Below, piece after piece: positions 51,282 through 59,987 of a stretch of DNA of 64,000 bases; the stretch's first letter is position 1, and every line of letters starts with the position of its first letter. The translations under genes and the position numbers were made by a program. This DNA is from Micromonospora purpureochromogenes. Lineage in GTDB: Bacteria > Actinomycetota > Actinomycetes > Mycobacteriales > Micromonosporaceae. Under the pieces are notes generated by a model that was not told where the DNA came from, made no database searches, and worked only from the letters and a program-made list of their open reading frames with translations. The stretch covers positions 868,001 to 932,000 of the forward strand of contig NZ_LT607410.1 of NCBI RefSeq assembly GCF_900091515.1, given 5' to 3'.

Positions 51282-53876
51282 ACGACCAGAAACACACTCG
51301 CCCGGCTCGCAGTCGTACCCCTGATCGGGGGCGCGGGCCTGGTCGGGCCGGCGGCGCCAGCGATGGGCGCGACGCCCGCGCCGGTCGCCCAGGCGGCGGC
51401 GGCCCCAGGGACGGAACTCCACGTGAGCAGCAAGTACTGCTCCCCGACGGGCACCCGGGACGGCAGCCCGGCGGCGCCGTTCTGCACGATCCAGGCTGCC
51501 TCGGACGTGGCCGGACCGGGCCAGACGGTCCTGGTCCACCCGGGCACCTACCAGGAGAACGTCTCGTTCACCCGGTCCGGCACGGCGGACGCGCCGATCA
51601 TCTTCCGCGCGGTCCCGATGCCCAACGACCCGGTGCGCGTCGGCAAGTACGGCACCACCGCCGAGATGGGCGCGATCATCGTGGTCGCCGAGGCGCACGA
51701 CGTGGTCATCGAGGGCTTCGACGTGTACGGGGAGAGCCGCGCGGACGGCGTCGCCGTGATCGACTCCAGCCGGATCAGCCTCGACCAGCTCACCGTCCAC
51801 GGCGCGTCCGACGGCGCGACCGGGGTGAACGTGAGTGGCGTCTCCGACGACGTGCGGATCACCCGCAGCATCATCAGCAACGGCGGCGGCGCCACCGTCG
51901 ACCTCGACCCCGGCGCGACGAACGTCACCGTCGCCGGCAACCAGCTCCTCGGGCACGGCCTGCTGGCCACCATGTCGCCCGGCGTCACCGTCACCGGCAA
52001 CACGGTGGTCACGAACTGCCGGGTGGGCATCGACCTGTACGCCGGCTCCACCGGCGCCTCGGTCCGCAACAACATCGTCCAGACCTCATCGTCGCGCCAG
52101 ACCTGCCCCGAGCCGTCCTGGGCCCCGGGCATCCGGGTCGACGCGAGTTCCGAGCGGGACACGACCGCCGACCACAACCTCGTCGACCCGGCCAGCGGCG
52201 GCCCGCTCTACACCTGGCACGGCGACGAGCACGCGACGCTCGCGTCGTTCACCGCGGCGACCGGGCAGGGCGGTCACGACGTCGCCGCCGACCCGCTCCT
52301 CACCAAGGTGCAGGGGTCCTGGGCCGGGTGGTACCGGACGAAGACCGGCTCGCCGGCTCGCGACTCCGCCGACGCCGGCGCGCGGGGCGCCCTGGACAGC
52401 GACCTGCTCGACAACGCGTACGCCGACGACCCGGGCGTCACGAACACCGGCACCGGCAGCGGCTACCGTGACCGGGGCGCCGTTGAGGCGCAGGGCACCC
52501 AGGTGACGCAGCCGCAGTACCTCCGTCGCAAGCCCGGTGGCGGCCCCATGGACGTGGTTGCCGGCGGGAGTCTGCGCACCTCGTGGACGGTCGAACGGGA
52601 GCGGGCGAAGTACGCCTACCAGTTCTACGGCGACCGCTACTGGCATGTGACCGACGCCAGTTCGCTGGAGCGCACCGTCCGGCGGGCCGGCCGAATCTGC
52701 GTCCAGGTGCTCGGCACCACGTCGAACTTCCGGATCGCCAACTCCTATGCCGCGAGCCCCTGCACGGTCGTCGGTGCCCGGTTCACCCCGGTCACCCCGA
52801 CCCGGCTGCTGGACACCCGGTCGGGCCTCGGCACCACCTCCACGAAGCCGCTGGGGCAGAACGGCACCCTCCTTCTGCCCGTGAGCAGCGTCGCCGGGGT
52901 GTCGGGCGAGGACATCACCGCGCTGGTGCTCAACGTCACGGTGACCCAGCCCACCGACCCGGGATTCATCACCGTCTACCCCTACGGCGGACTGCCGAAC
53001 GCCTCCAACGTGAACTTCGTGGCCGGGGAGACGGTGCCGAACCAGGTCACCGTGCCGGTGACGAACGGATACATCGCCTTCACCCACACCGGTGTGGGCG
53101 AGGTGCACCTGGTGGCGGACCTGCAGGGCTTCTACACCGGCTCCGGTTCGGGCTTCGCCCCGACGGCGCCCGTGCGGATGCTCGACACCCGGCAGGGTAC
53201 GGCCGGCCCGATCGCGGCCAACACCACCCGCACCCTGGACCTGTCGGCCAAGGTGCCGGCCGGGGCGACGGCCGCCGTCCTGAACGTGACCGTCACGAAG
53301 CCGACCGCGAACGGGGTGCTCAAGCTCTTCCCGTACGGCACGGCGGTGCCGGTGGCGTCGAACCTCAACTTCGTCACCGGACAGACCATCCCCAACCTGG
53401 TGACGGTGCCGGTGGTCGACGGCAAGGTGAGCATCCGCAACGCCAGCTCCGGCACCACCCACGTGGTGGCCGACCTGGCTGGCTGGTTCAGCCCGGCCGC
53501 CACCCAGACGTTCGTGCCGATCGCCCCCACGCGGCTGCTGGACACCCGCGACAGTGGCTTCCCGCTCGGCGCATGGAGCAGCATCGGGGTCGAGCCCGCC
53601 GTGGCGGAGAAGACCTGCACGCCGGCCTGCCCGGCGCCGACCGCGCTGGTGGGGAACCTGACCGTCACCCGGCCGACGGCGGCGGGTGTGCTCATCGCGT
53701 ACCCGGGCGGGCAGCAGCGGCCGACCGCCTCGAACGTCAACTTCGTCGCTGGCGAGACCGCGTCGAACGCCGCCGTGGTGGCGACGGGCTGGGGCGTCGA
53801 CGTGTGGAACAGCAGTCCGGGGACGACCCACGTGATCGTGGACCAGTCCGGGTACTTCATCGGCCCGGCGTCCTGA
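51279..53876 (+). CDS. Secreted beta-helix protein with LDTR/ASNVNF repeats, paralog 2
   Basis: The 865-residue protein has the same design as paralog 1. The signal LARLAVVPLIGGAGLVGPAA differs little from it; the helix domain opens SKYCSPTGTRDGSPAAPFCT, GPGQTVLVHPGTYQENVSFT; and the strand-turns include VTVTGNTVVTNC and ASVRNNIVQT. Three repeats begin TPTRLLDTRSG, APVRMLDTRQG and APTRLLDTRDS and end in ADLQGFYTG, ADLAGWF and VDQSGYFIGPAS. The final repeat carries CTPACPAP, a Cys pair also found in the last repeat of its relatives. It probably arose by duplication. No anchoring signal is seen. Confidence 0.75.
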   Translation: MTTRNTLARLAVVPLIGGAGLVGPAAPAMGATPAPVAQAAAAPGTELHVSSKYCSPTGTRDGSPAAPFCTIQAASDVAGPGQTVLVHPGTYQENVSFTRSGTADAPIIFRAVPMPNDPVRVGKYGTTAEMGAIIVVAEAHDVVIEGFDVYGESRADGVAVIDSSRISLDQLTVHGASDGATGVNVSGVSDDVRITRSIISNGGGATVDLDPGATNVTVAGNQLLGHGLLATMSPGVTVTGNTVVTNCRVGIDLYAGSTGASVRNNIVQTSSSRQTCPEPSWAPGIRVDASSERDTTADHNLVDPASGGPLYTWHGDEHATLASFTAATGQGGHDVAADPLLTKVQGSWAGWYRTKTGSPARDSADAGARGALDSDLLDNAYADDPGVTNTGTGSGYRDRGAVEAQGTQVTQPQYLRRKPGGGPMDVVAGGSLRTSWTVERERAKYAYQFYGDRYWHVTDASSLERTVRRAGRICVQVLGTTSNFRIANSYAASPCTVVGARFTPVTPTRLLDTRSGLGTTSTKPLGQNGTLLLPVSSVAGVSGEDITALVLNVTVTQPTDPGFITVYPYGGLPNASNVNFVAGETVPNQVTVPVTNGYIAFTHTGVGEVHLVADLQGFYTGSGSGFAPTAPVRMLDTRQGTAGPIAANTTRTLDLSAKVPAGATAAVLNVTVTKPTANGVLKLFPYGTAVPVASNLNFVTGQTIPNLVTVPVVDGKVSIRNASSGTTHVVADLAGWFSPAATQTFVPIAPTRLLDTRDSGFPLGAWSSIGVEPAVAEKTCTPACPAPTALVGNLTVTRPTAAGVLIAYPGGQQRPTASNVNFVAGETASNAAVVATGWGVDVWNSSPGTTHVIVDQSGYFIGPAS

Positions 53877-53981
53877 CCGGACCCGACATCCGGCGCCGGC
53901 CACCCGTCCACGCGGCGGGTGGCCGGTGCCGTCTCCGGTCACGCCCGTCCGACGGGCTTACCAGACCGGTCGATGCCCCGG

Positions 53982-54026
53982 TACGCTGCCGCGGCACACA
54001 TTCGACACGTCACGGGGCAGTTGATG
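53982..54026 (+). promoter_or_regulatory. Conserved promoter and leader, paralog 3
   Basis: TACGCTGCCGCGGC starts 42 bases before the ATG; CACGTCACGGGGCAGTTGATGA resembles the other two leaders. The upstream half is less conserved. Confidence 0.5.
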
Positions 54027-56672
54027 AGAAAACGTGGACTGGCGCAGCTTGCGCTCATACCGGTGGTCGCGAGCCTCGGCCTGATCGGGCCGGCGTCGCC
54101 CGCGACGGCCGTCACCCAGGCGTCCGCGTCGGCTGGCGAGGTGTACGTCAACAACAAGGACTGCACGCCGGACGCCGACGGCAGCACGGAGAAGCCGTAC
54201 TGCACCATCGGTGCCGCGGCCGCCGTGGCGCAGCCGGGCCAGACGGTCCTGGTGCAGCCGGGCGACTACCGGGAGACGGTGACCTTCGACCGGTCCGGCA
54301 CCGTGGACGCGCCGATCACCTACCGGGCCGTGAACAGCCCCGACGGCGAGGTTCGTGTCGGCTACCACTACACCCTCACCGACACGATCTTCCGCCTGGT
54401 CGGCGTGCACGACGTCGTCCTGGAGGGCTTCCTCACCAGCACCGGGGGCAGCAGCAGCACCGTCGTGGTCGACCGCTCCGCCCGGATCACTCTGGACGGG
54501 CTGGGGGTCTTCAACCCGTTCGAGGCCCCGGCGCTGGTCCGGCTCACCGGCGGGTCCAGCGACGTCACGGTGCGCCGGTCCTGGCTGCGCGGCCTCGGCG
54601 GCGCGGCGGGCGTGGCGGTCGAGCCGGGGGTGACGGGGACGGTGCTCACCGGCAACGCCTTGGAGGACGCCCGGATCGACGTCACCGACGCGCCGGGCAC
54701 GGTGGTCACCGGAAACACCGTCGTCACGGAGTGCGACGTGGCGATCCAGGTGGCCGGCGTCTCGCCGGGCGTCCGGCTGCACAACAACGTCGTCCAGACC
54801 GCGGGCGGCCCCGAGTACGACCCGCAGCCCTGCGACGCCCCGTCGCGGGCCACCGCGATCTCCGTCTCGCCGGAGTCGTCCGCCGGGTCGACGTCCGACC
54901 ACAACCTGATCGGCTCCCGCAGCGGCGGTGTGCCGTACCGGTGGGGCGGCACCACCCACGAGACCCTCGACGCGTTCCGGGCCGCCACCGGGCAGGGCGG
55001 GCACGACATCCTCGACCCGGTGCTGCTCGACCGGCGCGGCCAGTCTCGCGGCTGGTGGGAGCTCGAGAGCGGCTCACCCGGCCTGGACAGCGCTGACGCT
55101 GACGCGCCCGGTGTGCTCCGGACCGACCTGCTGGGCAACCCGCACGCCAACCTGCCGCACGTGCCGAACACCGGCACCGGCAACGGGTACCACGACCGCG
55201 GCGCGGTGGAGTGGGTCGGGCAGGGCAAGGTCGGCGCGACCGGCTTCCGTCGGGTGCTCGGGGGCGGGTTCCTCGACACGGAGGCCACCGCCGTGCCGAC
55301 GTACGAGTACCCGACGGACGGGCCGGGCGGCTCGGTGGCGTTCAAGTTCACCGGTGACCGGTACTGGCGGGTCGGGACCGCGGGGTCGCTGCGGCACACG
55401 TTCCGCCGGGCGGGCAGCGTCGTCATGAACGCCCGGGTCGACTTCATCGGCTTCCGCGCGGCCGACCTCAGCACGAAGTCGCGCGCCGGCAACGCCTCGG
55501 TGGGCCCGCTGTTCACCGTGGTCGGCTCGCTGTACCAGCCGGTCGCCCCGACCCGGGTGCTGGACACCCGGGCGGCGGTCGGCGTGGCCACCCGGACGCC
55601 GGTGCCCGGCAACTCGGAGGTCGTGCTCGCGATTCCCGGGATCGGCGGGGTGCCGGCGGCGGACATCACGGCGGTCGTGCTGAACGTCACCGCGACCCAG
55701 CCGACCAGCGCCGGGTTCCTGACCGTTTACCCGGACGGAGTCAAGCTGCCGGACGCCTCGAACGTCAACTTCGTGCCGAAGGAGACGGTGCCGAACCTGG
55801 TCACCGTGCCGATGTCCAACGGCAAGCTGCGCATCCGCAACACCGGCAGCGGCACCGTGCACGTCGTCGCCGACCTCCAGGGCTGGTACGGCGCCAAGGG
55901 CAGTGGTCTGCGGACCCTGGCGCCCACCCGGATGCTGGACACCCGCGCCGGCACCGCCGGGCCGTTCCCCGCCAACACCACCCGGCAGGTGGACCTCTCC
56001 GGCAAGCTGCCGGCCGGCGCGACGGCGGCGATCCTCAACGTCACGGTGACCAGGCCGACGGCGAACGGGGTGCTGAAGGTCTTCCCGGCGGGCTCGGCCG
56101 TGCCGGTGGCGTCGAACCTGAACTTCGTCACCGGGCAGACCATCCCCAACCTGGTGACCGTGCCCGTCGTCGCTGGAAAGGTCAGCATCCACAACGCCAG
56201 CTCGGGCACCACGCACGTGATCGCCGACCTGGCCGGCTACTACGGCTCCGCCGCCTCGGGCGCCGTCGACGGCTACGTGCCGCTGGACCCGTACCGGATC
56301 GTGGACACCCGGGCGAGCATCGGCCTCGACGGCCGGGGGTACGGCGGTCCGCTCCAGCCGTACGAGAAGGTCGGCTTCCTGCCCTGGTACGTCCAGACGG
56401 CGTGCCCGGCGACGTGTGCCACGCCCACCGCGGCCGTGTTCAACATGACCGCCACCCGGCCGAGCGCGCCGGGCGTCCTCACCGCGTACCCGCGTACCGG
56501 GGCCGCGTCGCCCACCGCCTCGAACGTCAACTTCGTCGCCGGTGAGACGGCCGCGAACATGGCGGTCGTCCGGGCGGGCACCGGCGGAGAGATCGCCGTT
56601 TACCACAACAGCAACGGTGGCACGGAGCTGATCGTGGACCAGGCGGGCTTCTTCATCGCCCCCCTGTCCTGA
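54024..56672 (+). CDS. Secreted beta-helix protein with LDTR/ASNVNF repeats, paralog 3
   Basis: The 882-residue third member begins MRKRGLAQLALIPVVASLGL, signal cleavage near ATA. The helix domain opens NKDCTPDADGSTEKPYCTIG and QPGQTVLVQPGDYRETVTFD; VVTGNTVVTECDVAIQVAGV is one of the turns. The three C-terminal repeats have APTRVLDTRAAVG, APTRMLDTRAGTA and DPYRIVDTRASIG and end HVVADLQGWYG, HVIADLAGYYG and VDQAGFFIAPLS. The middle repeat is nearly the same as in paralogs 1 and 2, the beta-helix much less so. Its strong terminator ends the cluster. Confidence 0.75.
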   Translation: MRKRGLAQLALIPVVASLGLIGPASPATAVTQASASAGEVYVNNKDCTPDADGSTEKPYCTIGAAAAVAQPGQTVLVQPGDYRETVTFDRSGTVDAPITYRAVNSPDGEVRVGYHYTLTDTIFRLVGVHDVVLEGFLTSTGGSSSTVVVDRSARITLDGLGVFNPFEAPALVRLTGGSSDVTVRRSWLRGLGGAAGVAVEPGVTGTVLTGNALEDARIDVTDAPGTVVTGNTVVTECDVAIQVAGVSPGVRLHNNVVQTAGGPEYDPQPCDAPSRATAISVSPESSAGSTSDHNLIGSRSGGVPYRWGGTTHETLDAFRAATGQGGHDILDPVLLDRRGQSRGWWELESGSPGLDSADADAPGVLRTDLLGNPHANLPHVPNTGTGNGYHDRGAVEWVGQGKVGATGFRRVLGGGFLDTEATAVPTYEYPTDGPGGSVAFKFTGDRYWRVGTAGSLRHTFRRAGSVVMNARVDFIGFRAADLSTKSRAGNASVGPLFTVVGSLYQPVAPTRVLDTRAAVGVATRTPVPGNSEVVLAIPGIGGVPAADITAVVLNVTATQPTSAGFLTVYPDGVKLPDASNVNFVPKETVPNLVTVPMSNGKLRIRNTGSGTVHVVADLQGWYGAKGSGLRTLAPTRMLDTRAGTAGPFPANTTRQVDLSGKLPAGATAAILNVTVTRPTANGVLKVFPAGSAVPVASNLNFVTGQTIPNLVTVPVVAGKVSIHNASSGTTHVIADLAGYYGSAASGAVDGYVPLDPYRIVDTRASIGLDGRGYGGPLQPYEKVGFLPWYVQTACPATCATPTAAVFNMTATRPSAPGVLTAYPRTGAASPTASNVNFVAGETAANMAVVRAGTGGEIAVYHNSNGGTELIVDQAGFFIAPLS

Positions 56673-56678
56673 CCTCCC

Positions 56679-56725
56679 CCGGAGCCGGCGACCCCCCGTG
56701 ACCAGCGGGAAGTCGCCGGCTCCGG
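56679..56725 (+). terminator. Terminator after the beta-helix gene cluster
   Basis: CCGGAGCCGGCGAC pairs with GTCGCCGGCTCCGG and is followed by CATTTT; it lies immediately behind paralog 3. Confidence 0.8.
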
Positions 56726-56830
56726 CATTTTCCGGTTCAGCCGTCCGGCGGTGGGTAGGGATTCTGGTGGACGAGAAAACGCTGCTCCCTCCCGCGTGGA
56801 GGGAGGTCGACCGGAACGAGGAGGATTGCC

Positions 56831-57571
56831 ATGACCACCGTGGTCGAGAAGTCGATCGAAGTCGACGTCCCGGTCAGCACCGCCTACAACCAGTGGACGC
56901 AGTTCGAGGAGTTCCCCCGTTTCATGGGCGGCGTGCAGGAGGTGCGCCAGCTGGACGACCAGCGGATGCGCTGGGTCGCCCAGATCGCCGGCGTCAAGCG
57001 CGAGTGGGACGCCAGGGTCCTGGAGCAGGTGCCCGACCAGAAGGTCGCCTGGGCGGCGACCGAGGGCGCGACCAACGCCGGCGCGGTCTACTTCCAGCCG
57101 GTGGGCGCGGGCCGCACCATGGTCCGGCTGCACCTGGAGTACGAGCCGGAGGGGCTGGTCGAGAAGACCGGCGACAAGCTGAACATCGTCGAGAAGCAGG
57201 CCGAGTCCGACCTGGAGAAGTTCAAGAGCTTTATCGAGTCCCGGGGCGCCGAGACCGGCGCCTGGCGCGGCTCGGTCGGCGAGGGGCACGGCGTGGGCAC
57301 GCCGGGCGTCGCGCACGCGGCGCCGTCCCAGGGTGACAGCGGCAAGGCCGGTGTCTCCGGCACCGCGGTCGCGGCCGGTGCCGCCGCCGCGGGTGCCGCT
57401 GCCGCCGCCGGGATCGCCGCCGCCAAGCACCGCACGGGCGACGACGAGGACCGGACGCGGACCACCACCAGCGAGACCGATCACCTGGTGACCGACGTCG
57501 AGGTCGTGCCCGACCCGGCCGCCACCACGTACCCCGGTGGCCCGGTCAGCGAGCCGAACCGCCCGCTCTGA
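56831..57571 (+). CDS. SRPBCC-fold protein with alanine-rich tail
   Basis: The 246-residue protein starts at ATG 56831 after GAGGAGG-like AACGAGGAGG. Residues 1-145 are a START/SRPBCC domain (KSIEVDVPVSTAYNQWTQFE, FPRFMGGVQEVRQLDDQRM, RTMVRLHLEYEPEGLVEKTG), the cyclase/dehydrase-like kind that binds hydrophobic ligands. The C-terminal ~100 residues are unusual: Gly/Ala/Ser, then a run of Ala/Gly, and a charged tail of Asp/Arg/Thr. The Ala run is hydrophobic but short of large residues, so a membrane anchor is uncertain. It stands alone between two terminators. Confidence 0.8.
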   Translation: MTTVVEKSIEVDVPVSTAYNQWTQFEEFPRFMGGVQEVRQLDDQRMRWVAQIAGVKREWDARVLEQVPDQKVAWAATEGATNAGAVYFQPVGAGRTMVRLHLEYEPEGLVEKTGDKLNIVEKQAESDLEKFKSFIESRGAETGAWRGSVGEGHGVGTPGVAHAAPSQGDSGKAGVSGTAVAAGAAAAGAAAAAGIAAAKHRTGDDEDRTRTTTSETDHLVTDVEVVPDPAATTYPGGPVSEPNRPL

Positions 57572-57581
57572 CGTACCCCCT

Positions 57582-57627
57582 GCGGGGCCCGGCGGACCGA
57601 CCACCCGGTCGGACCGCCGGGCCCCGC
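57582..57627 (+). terminator. Terminator of SRPBCC gene
   Basis: A 21-bp stem with one mismatch (57582-57602/57607-57627) lies eleven bases after the stop. Confidence 0.8.
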
Positions 57628-57737
57628 GCCTGTGCCCCTTAACCAAAACCAGTGATCCATTTAACTATGGCGCTGCGCCCGGCGTCCTACGGTCGGACGG
57701 TCACATCCATGTGGGATACGGGGCCCAGGAGGATTCA

Positions 57738-59177
57738 ATGGTCAGACGCCACATCGCACGGCTCGTCGTCGCGTTCACGGGGGTGATCGCCCTGCTGGTC
57801 GCGGTACCGACCGCCGCCGTCGCCGCACCCGGCAACGACGACTTCACCGCCGCCACGCGGGTGGGAAGCCTGCCGTACAGCATGACTCTCGACACCAGCG
57901 GCGCCACGTCGGACGGGACGGACCCGACCGGCTGCTCCAACAACGGCTCGGTGTGGTTCAGCTACACGCCGACCACCGACACCCGGATCCAGGCCGACAC
58001 CTTCGGCAGCGACTACGACACCGTGCTCTCCGCCTGGACGGGGGAGCAGGGCTCGTTCACCCGGGTGGCCTGCAACGACGACACCAACGGCACGCAGTCA
58101 CAGGTCGGCTTCGTGGTCACGGCGGGGACCACCTACCACTTCATGGTCGGGTCCTGCTGCGGTGACGGCGGCACGGGTGGGGGTTCGCTGCACTTCACCG
58201 TCACCGAGATCCAGCCGGCGGTCAACGACAATTTCGCCGACGCGCTGCCGGTCGGCGCACTGCCGTACTCGAACGTCCAGGACCTCAGCACGGCCACCGC
58301 GGAGCCCGCCGAGTCCTCGTCCTGCTTCAACTCCACCCGTACGGTGTGGTACTCGTACACGCCGACGACCACCCGCACGGTCATGGCCAGCACCGCTCCG
58401 GACTATCCCGGTATCGCCGTCTACACGGGGAGTTCGCTGAGCAACCTGTCCGAGGTGTTCTGCCGGCCCCTCTACGGCTACGCCCCGGTGACCTTCGAGG
58501 CGCAGGCCGGCACGACGTACCTGTTCCGGACCGGGGCGGACTTCGCCGAGCAGGTCACCTTCCGGCTGGAGGTCGCGCCGGACCCCACGGTCGACTTCTA
58601 CTACGCCGGGGTCGACCACAATTCGTTCGACACCGTCCCCTTCTACCCCTCGGTCCACGACCCGGCCGGCCTGGGCATCGCCTCCTACGCCTGGGACTTC
58701 GGTGACGGCTCGACGTCGACCGCGACCTACCCGAGCCACCGGTTCAGCGCCGACGGCGACTACACCGTCCGGCTGACGGTGCGGACGGTCGACGGGCGGA
58801 GCGCGTCGGCCTCCGAGGTGATCGCGGTCCGTACCCACGACGTGTCGATTGTCCGACTGACCGTGCCGTCGACCGCCCGGGTCGGGCAAACCGTCGGCGT
58901 CACCGTCAACGTCCAGAACACCCGGTACGACGAGAACGTCACCGTCCGCCTCTACCGGAGCAGCCCCTCGGGCTACGTGCAGGTCGGCACCTCCACGCAG
59001 CCGGTCCCGGTGAAGGCGGCGGGCAAGACCACGGCCTTCTCGTTCTCCTACACGGTCACGGCCGACGACCAGGCCGCCGGGAAGATCACGTTCCGGGCGG
59101 TGGCCGAGCTGGTCCAGAACCGGGAGGCGCTCCCGGCGGACAATGAGCTGCTATCGACCCCGATCAAGGTCAGCTGA
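57738..59177 (+). CDS. Secreted PKD-domain surface protein
   Basis: The 479-residue product starts at ATG 57738 after AGGAGG and has a Sec signal (VVAFTGVIALLVAVPTAAVA). Two ~115-residue repeats (NDDFTAATRVGSLPYSMTLD to ~140; NDNFADALPVGALPYSNVQD to ~285) carry VWFSYTPTTDTR / VWYSYTPTTTRT and paired Cys, similar to PPC-type beta-sandwiches. A PKD domain (~290-370, SYAWDFGDGSTSTATYPSHR) and a CARDB-like domain (~375-479, VGQTVGVTVNVQNTRYDENV) follow. There is no catalytic domain. PKD and CARDB modules mediate protein or sugar contacts. The function is unknown. Confidence 0.76.
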   Translation: MVRRHIARLVVAFTGVIALLVAVPTAAVAAPGNDDFTAATRVGSLPYSMTLDTSGATSDGTDPTGCSNNGSVWFSYTPTTDTRIQADTFGSDYDTVLSAWTGEQGSFTRVACNDDTNGTQSQVGFVVTAGTTYHFMVGSCCGDGGTGGGSLHFTVTEIQPAVNDNFADALPVGALPYSNVQDLSTATAEPAESSSCFNSTRTVWYSYTPTTTRTVMASTAPDYPGIAVYTGSSLSNLSEVFCRPLYGYAPVTFEAQAGTTYLFRTGADFAEQVTFRLEVAPDPTVDFYYAGVDHNSFDTVPFYPSVHDPAGLGIASYAWDFGDGSTSTATYPSHRFSADGDYTVRLTVRTVDGRSASASEVIAVRTHDVSIVRLTVPSTARVGQTVGVTVNVQNTRYDENVTVRLYRSSPSGYVQVGTSTQPVPVKAAGKTTAFSFSYTVTADDQAAGKITFRAVAELVQNREALPADNELLSTPIKVS

Positions 59178-59254
59178 GCCATCAACGGTCCCGGACGGTC
59201 GGTCGCAGTGCGCCCGTACCGTCCGGGGCCGTCCCCGGGCGGACCGTGCCCCTG

Positions 59255-59602
59255 TCAGGCGGCGAGCACCAGCGCCAGGGAGCCGACCACCGGCGCCGCG
59301 TACAGCAGGGGGAACGGGATGTGCGAGTACGAGCGCGCCCGGAGCACGGTGACGACGGCACCGGTGAAGTAGAGCACCAGGCCGATCCCGGCCAGCACGC
59401 CGACAACCGGCACGAACAGGCCGGCCACCAGTCCCGCCGCGCCGGCGGCCTTGGCGGTGCCGAGCCAGGGCCACCACGAGCGGGGTACGCCGTAGTCGGC
59501 CAGCGGCTGCACGACCCACGGGGCGCGGAGGAAGACGGAGGCGGCGGAGAAGCCGACCATGGCGGCGGCCAGCAGGGTCACGACGACGTGCGCGGTGGAC
59601 AT
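59255..59602 (-). CDS. DoxX-family membrane protein
   Basis: The 115-residue protein starts at MSTAHVVVTLLAAAMVGFSA and has four hydrophobic segments. ADYGVPRSWWPWLGTAKAAG matches the DoxX conserved region between segments 1 and 2. Family members are small membrane proteins linked to redox stress or surfactant resistance; substrates are unknown. It is not part of an operon. Confidence 0.8.
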   Translation of the reverse strand: MSTAHVVVTLLAAAMVGFSAASVFLRAPWVVQPLADYGVPRSWWPWLGTAKAAGAAGLVAGLFVPVVGVLAGIGLVLYFTGAVVTVLRARSYSHIPFPLLYAAPVVGSLALVLAA

Positions 59603-59987
59603 CAGGAGCTCTCCTCGGTGTGGGCTCACCCGGGCGGGTCGTCCGGGGTTCCTCACCGCACTGACACCGGGCCGCGCCCGGTTGTGACCGGCGGTGTGAC
59701 CGGCGTCCAGGAACGCCACGGATCAGCGCCGCAGCACCGGTATTCGGACACTCGGGCGGACTCGGCCCGCAGCGCCGGGCGGGATCGGTTGTATGGCCCG
59801 CGACCCGTAAAGAGGCGTTCTACGCTCTGGGCAGATGGGCCGCGCGCCTTTGCGACCTGCCACAAGTCGGGTAGTGCCGGCACCGAAATGCGCCCGCGAG
59901 GCAGGAGCCGGGTGGCTTGCCGTGTCGCGGTACGAGGGCAGAAGGTTCCCGCTCGACCTCTCATCACCTCGAACGGAAGGTGGCCAC
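59603..59987. other. 385-bp divergent intergenic region
   Basis: This holds promoters of the DoxX and epoxide hydrolase genes. GGAAGGTGG at 59975-59983 is the ribosome site of the latter. I see no gene, RNA or strong hairpin. Confidence 0.4.
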
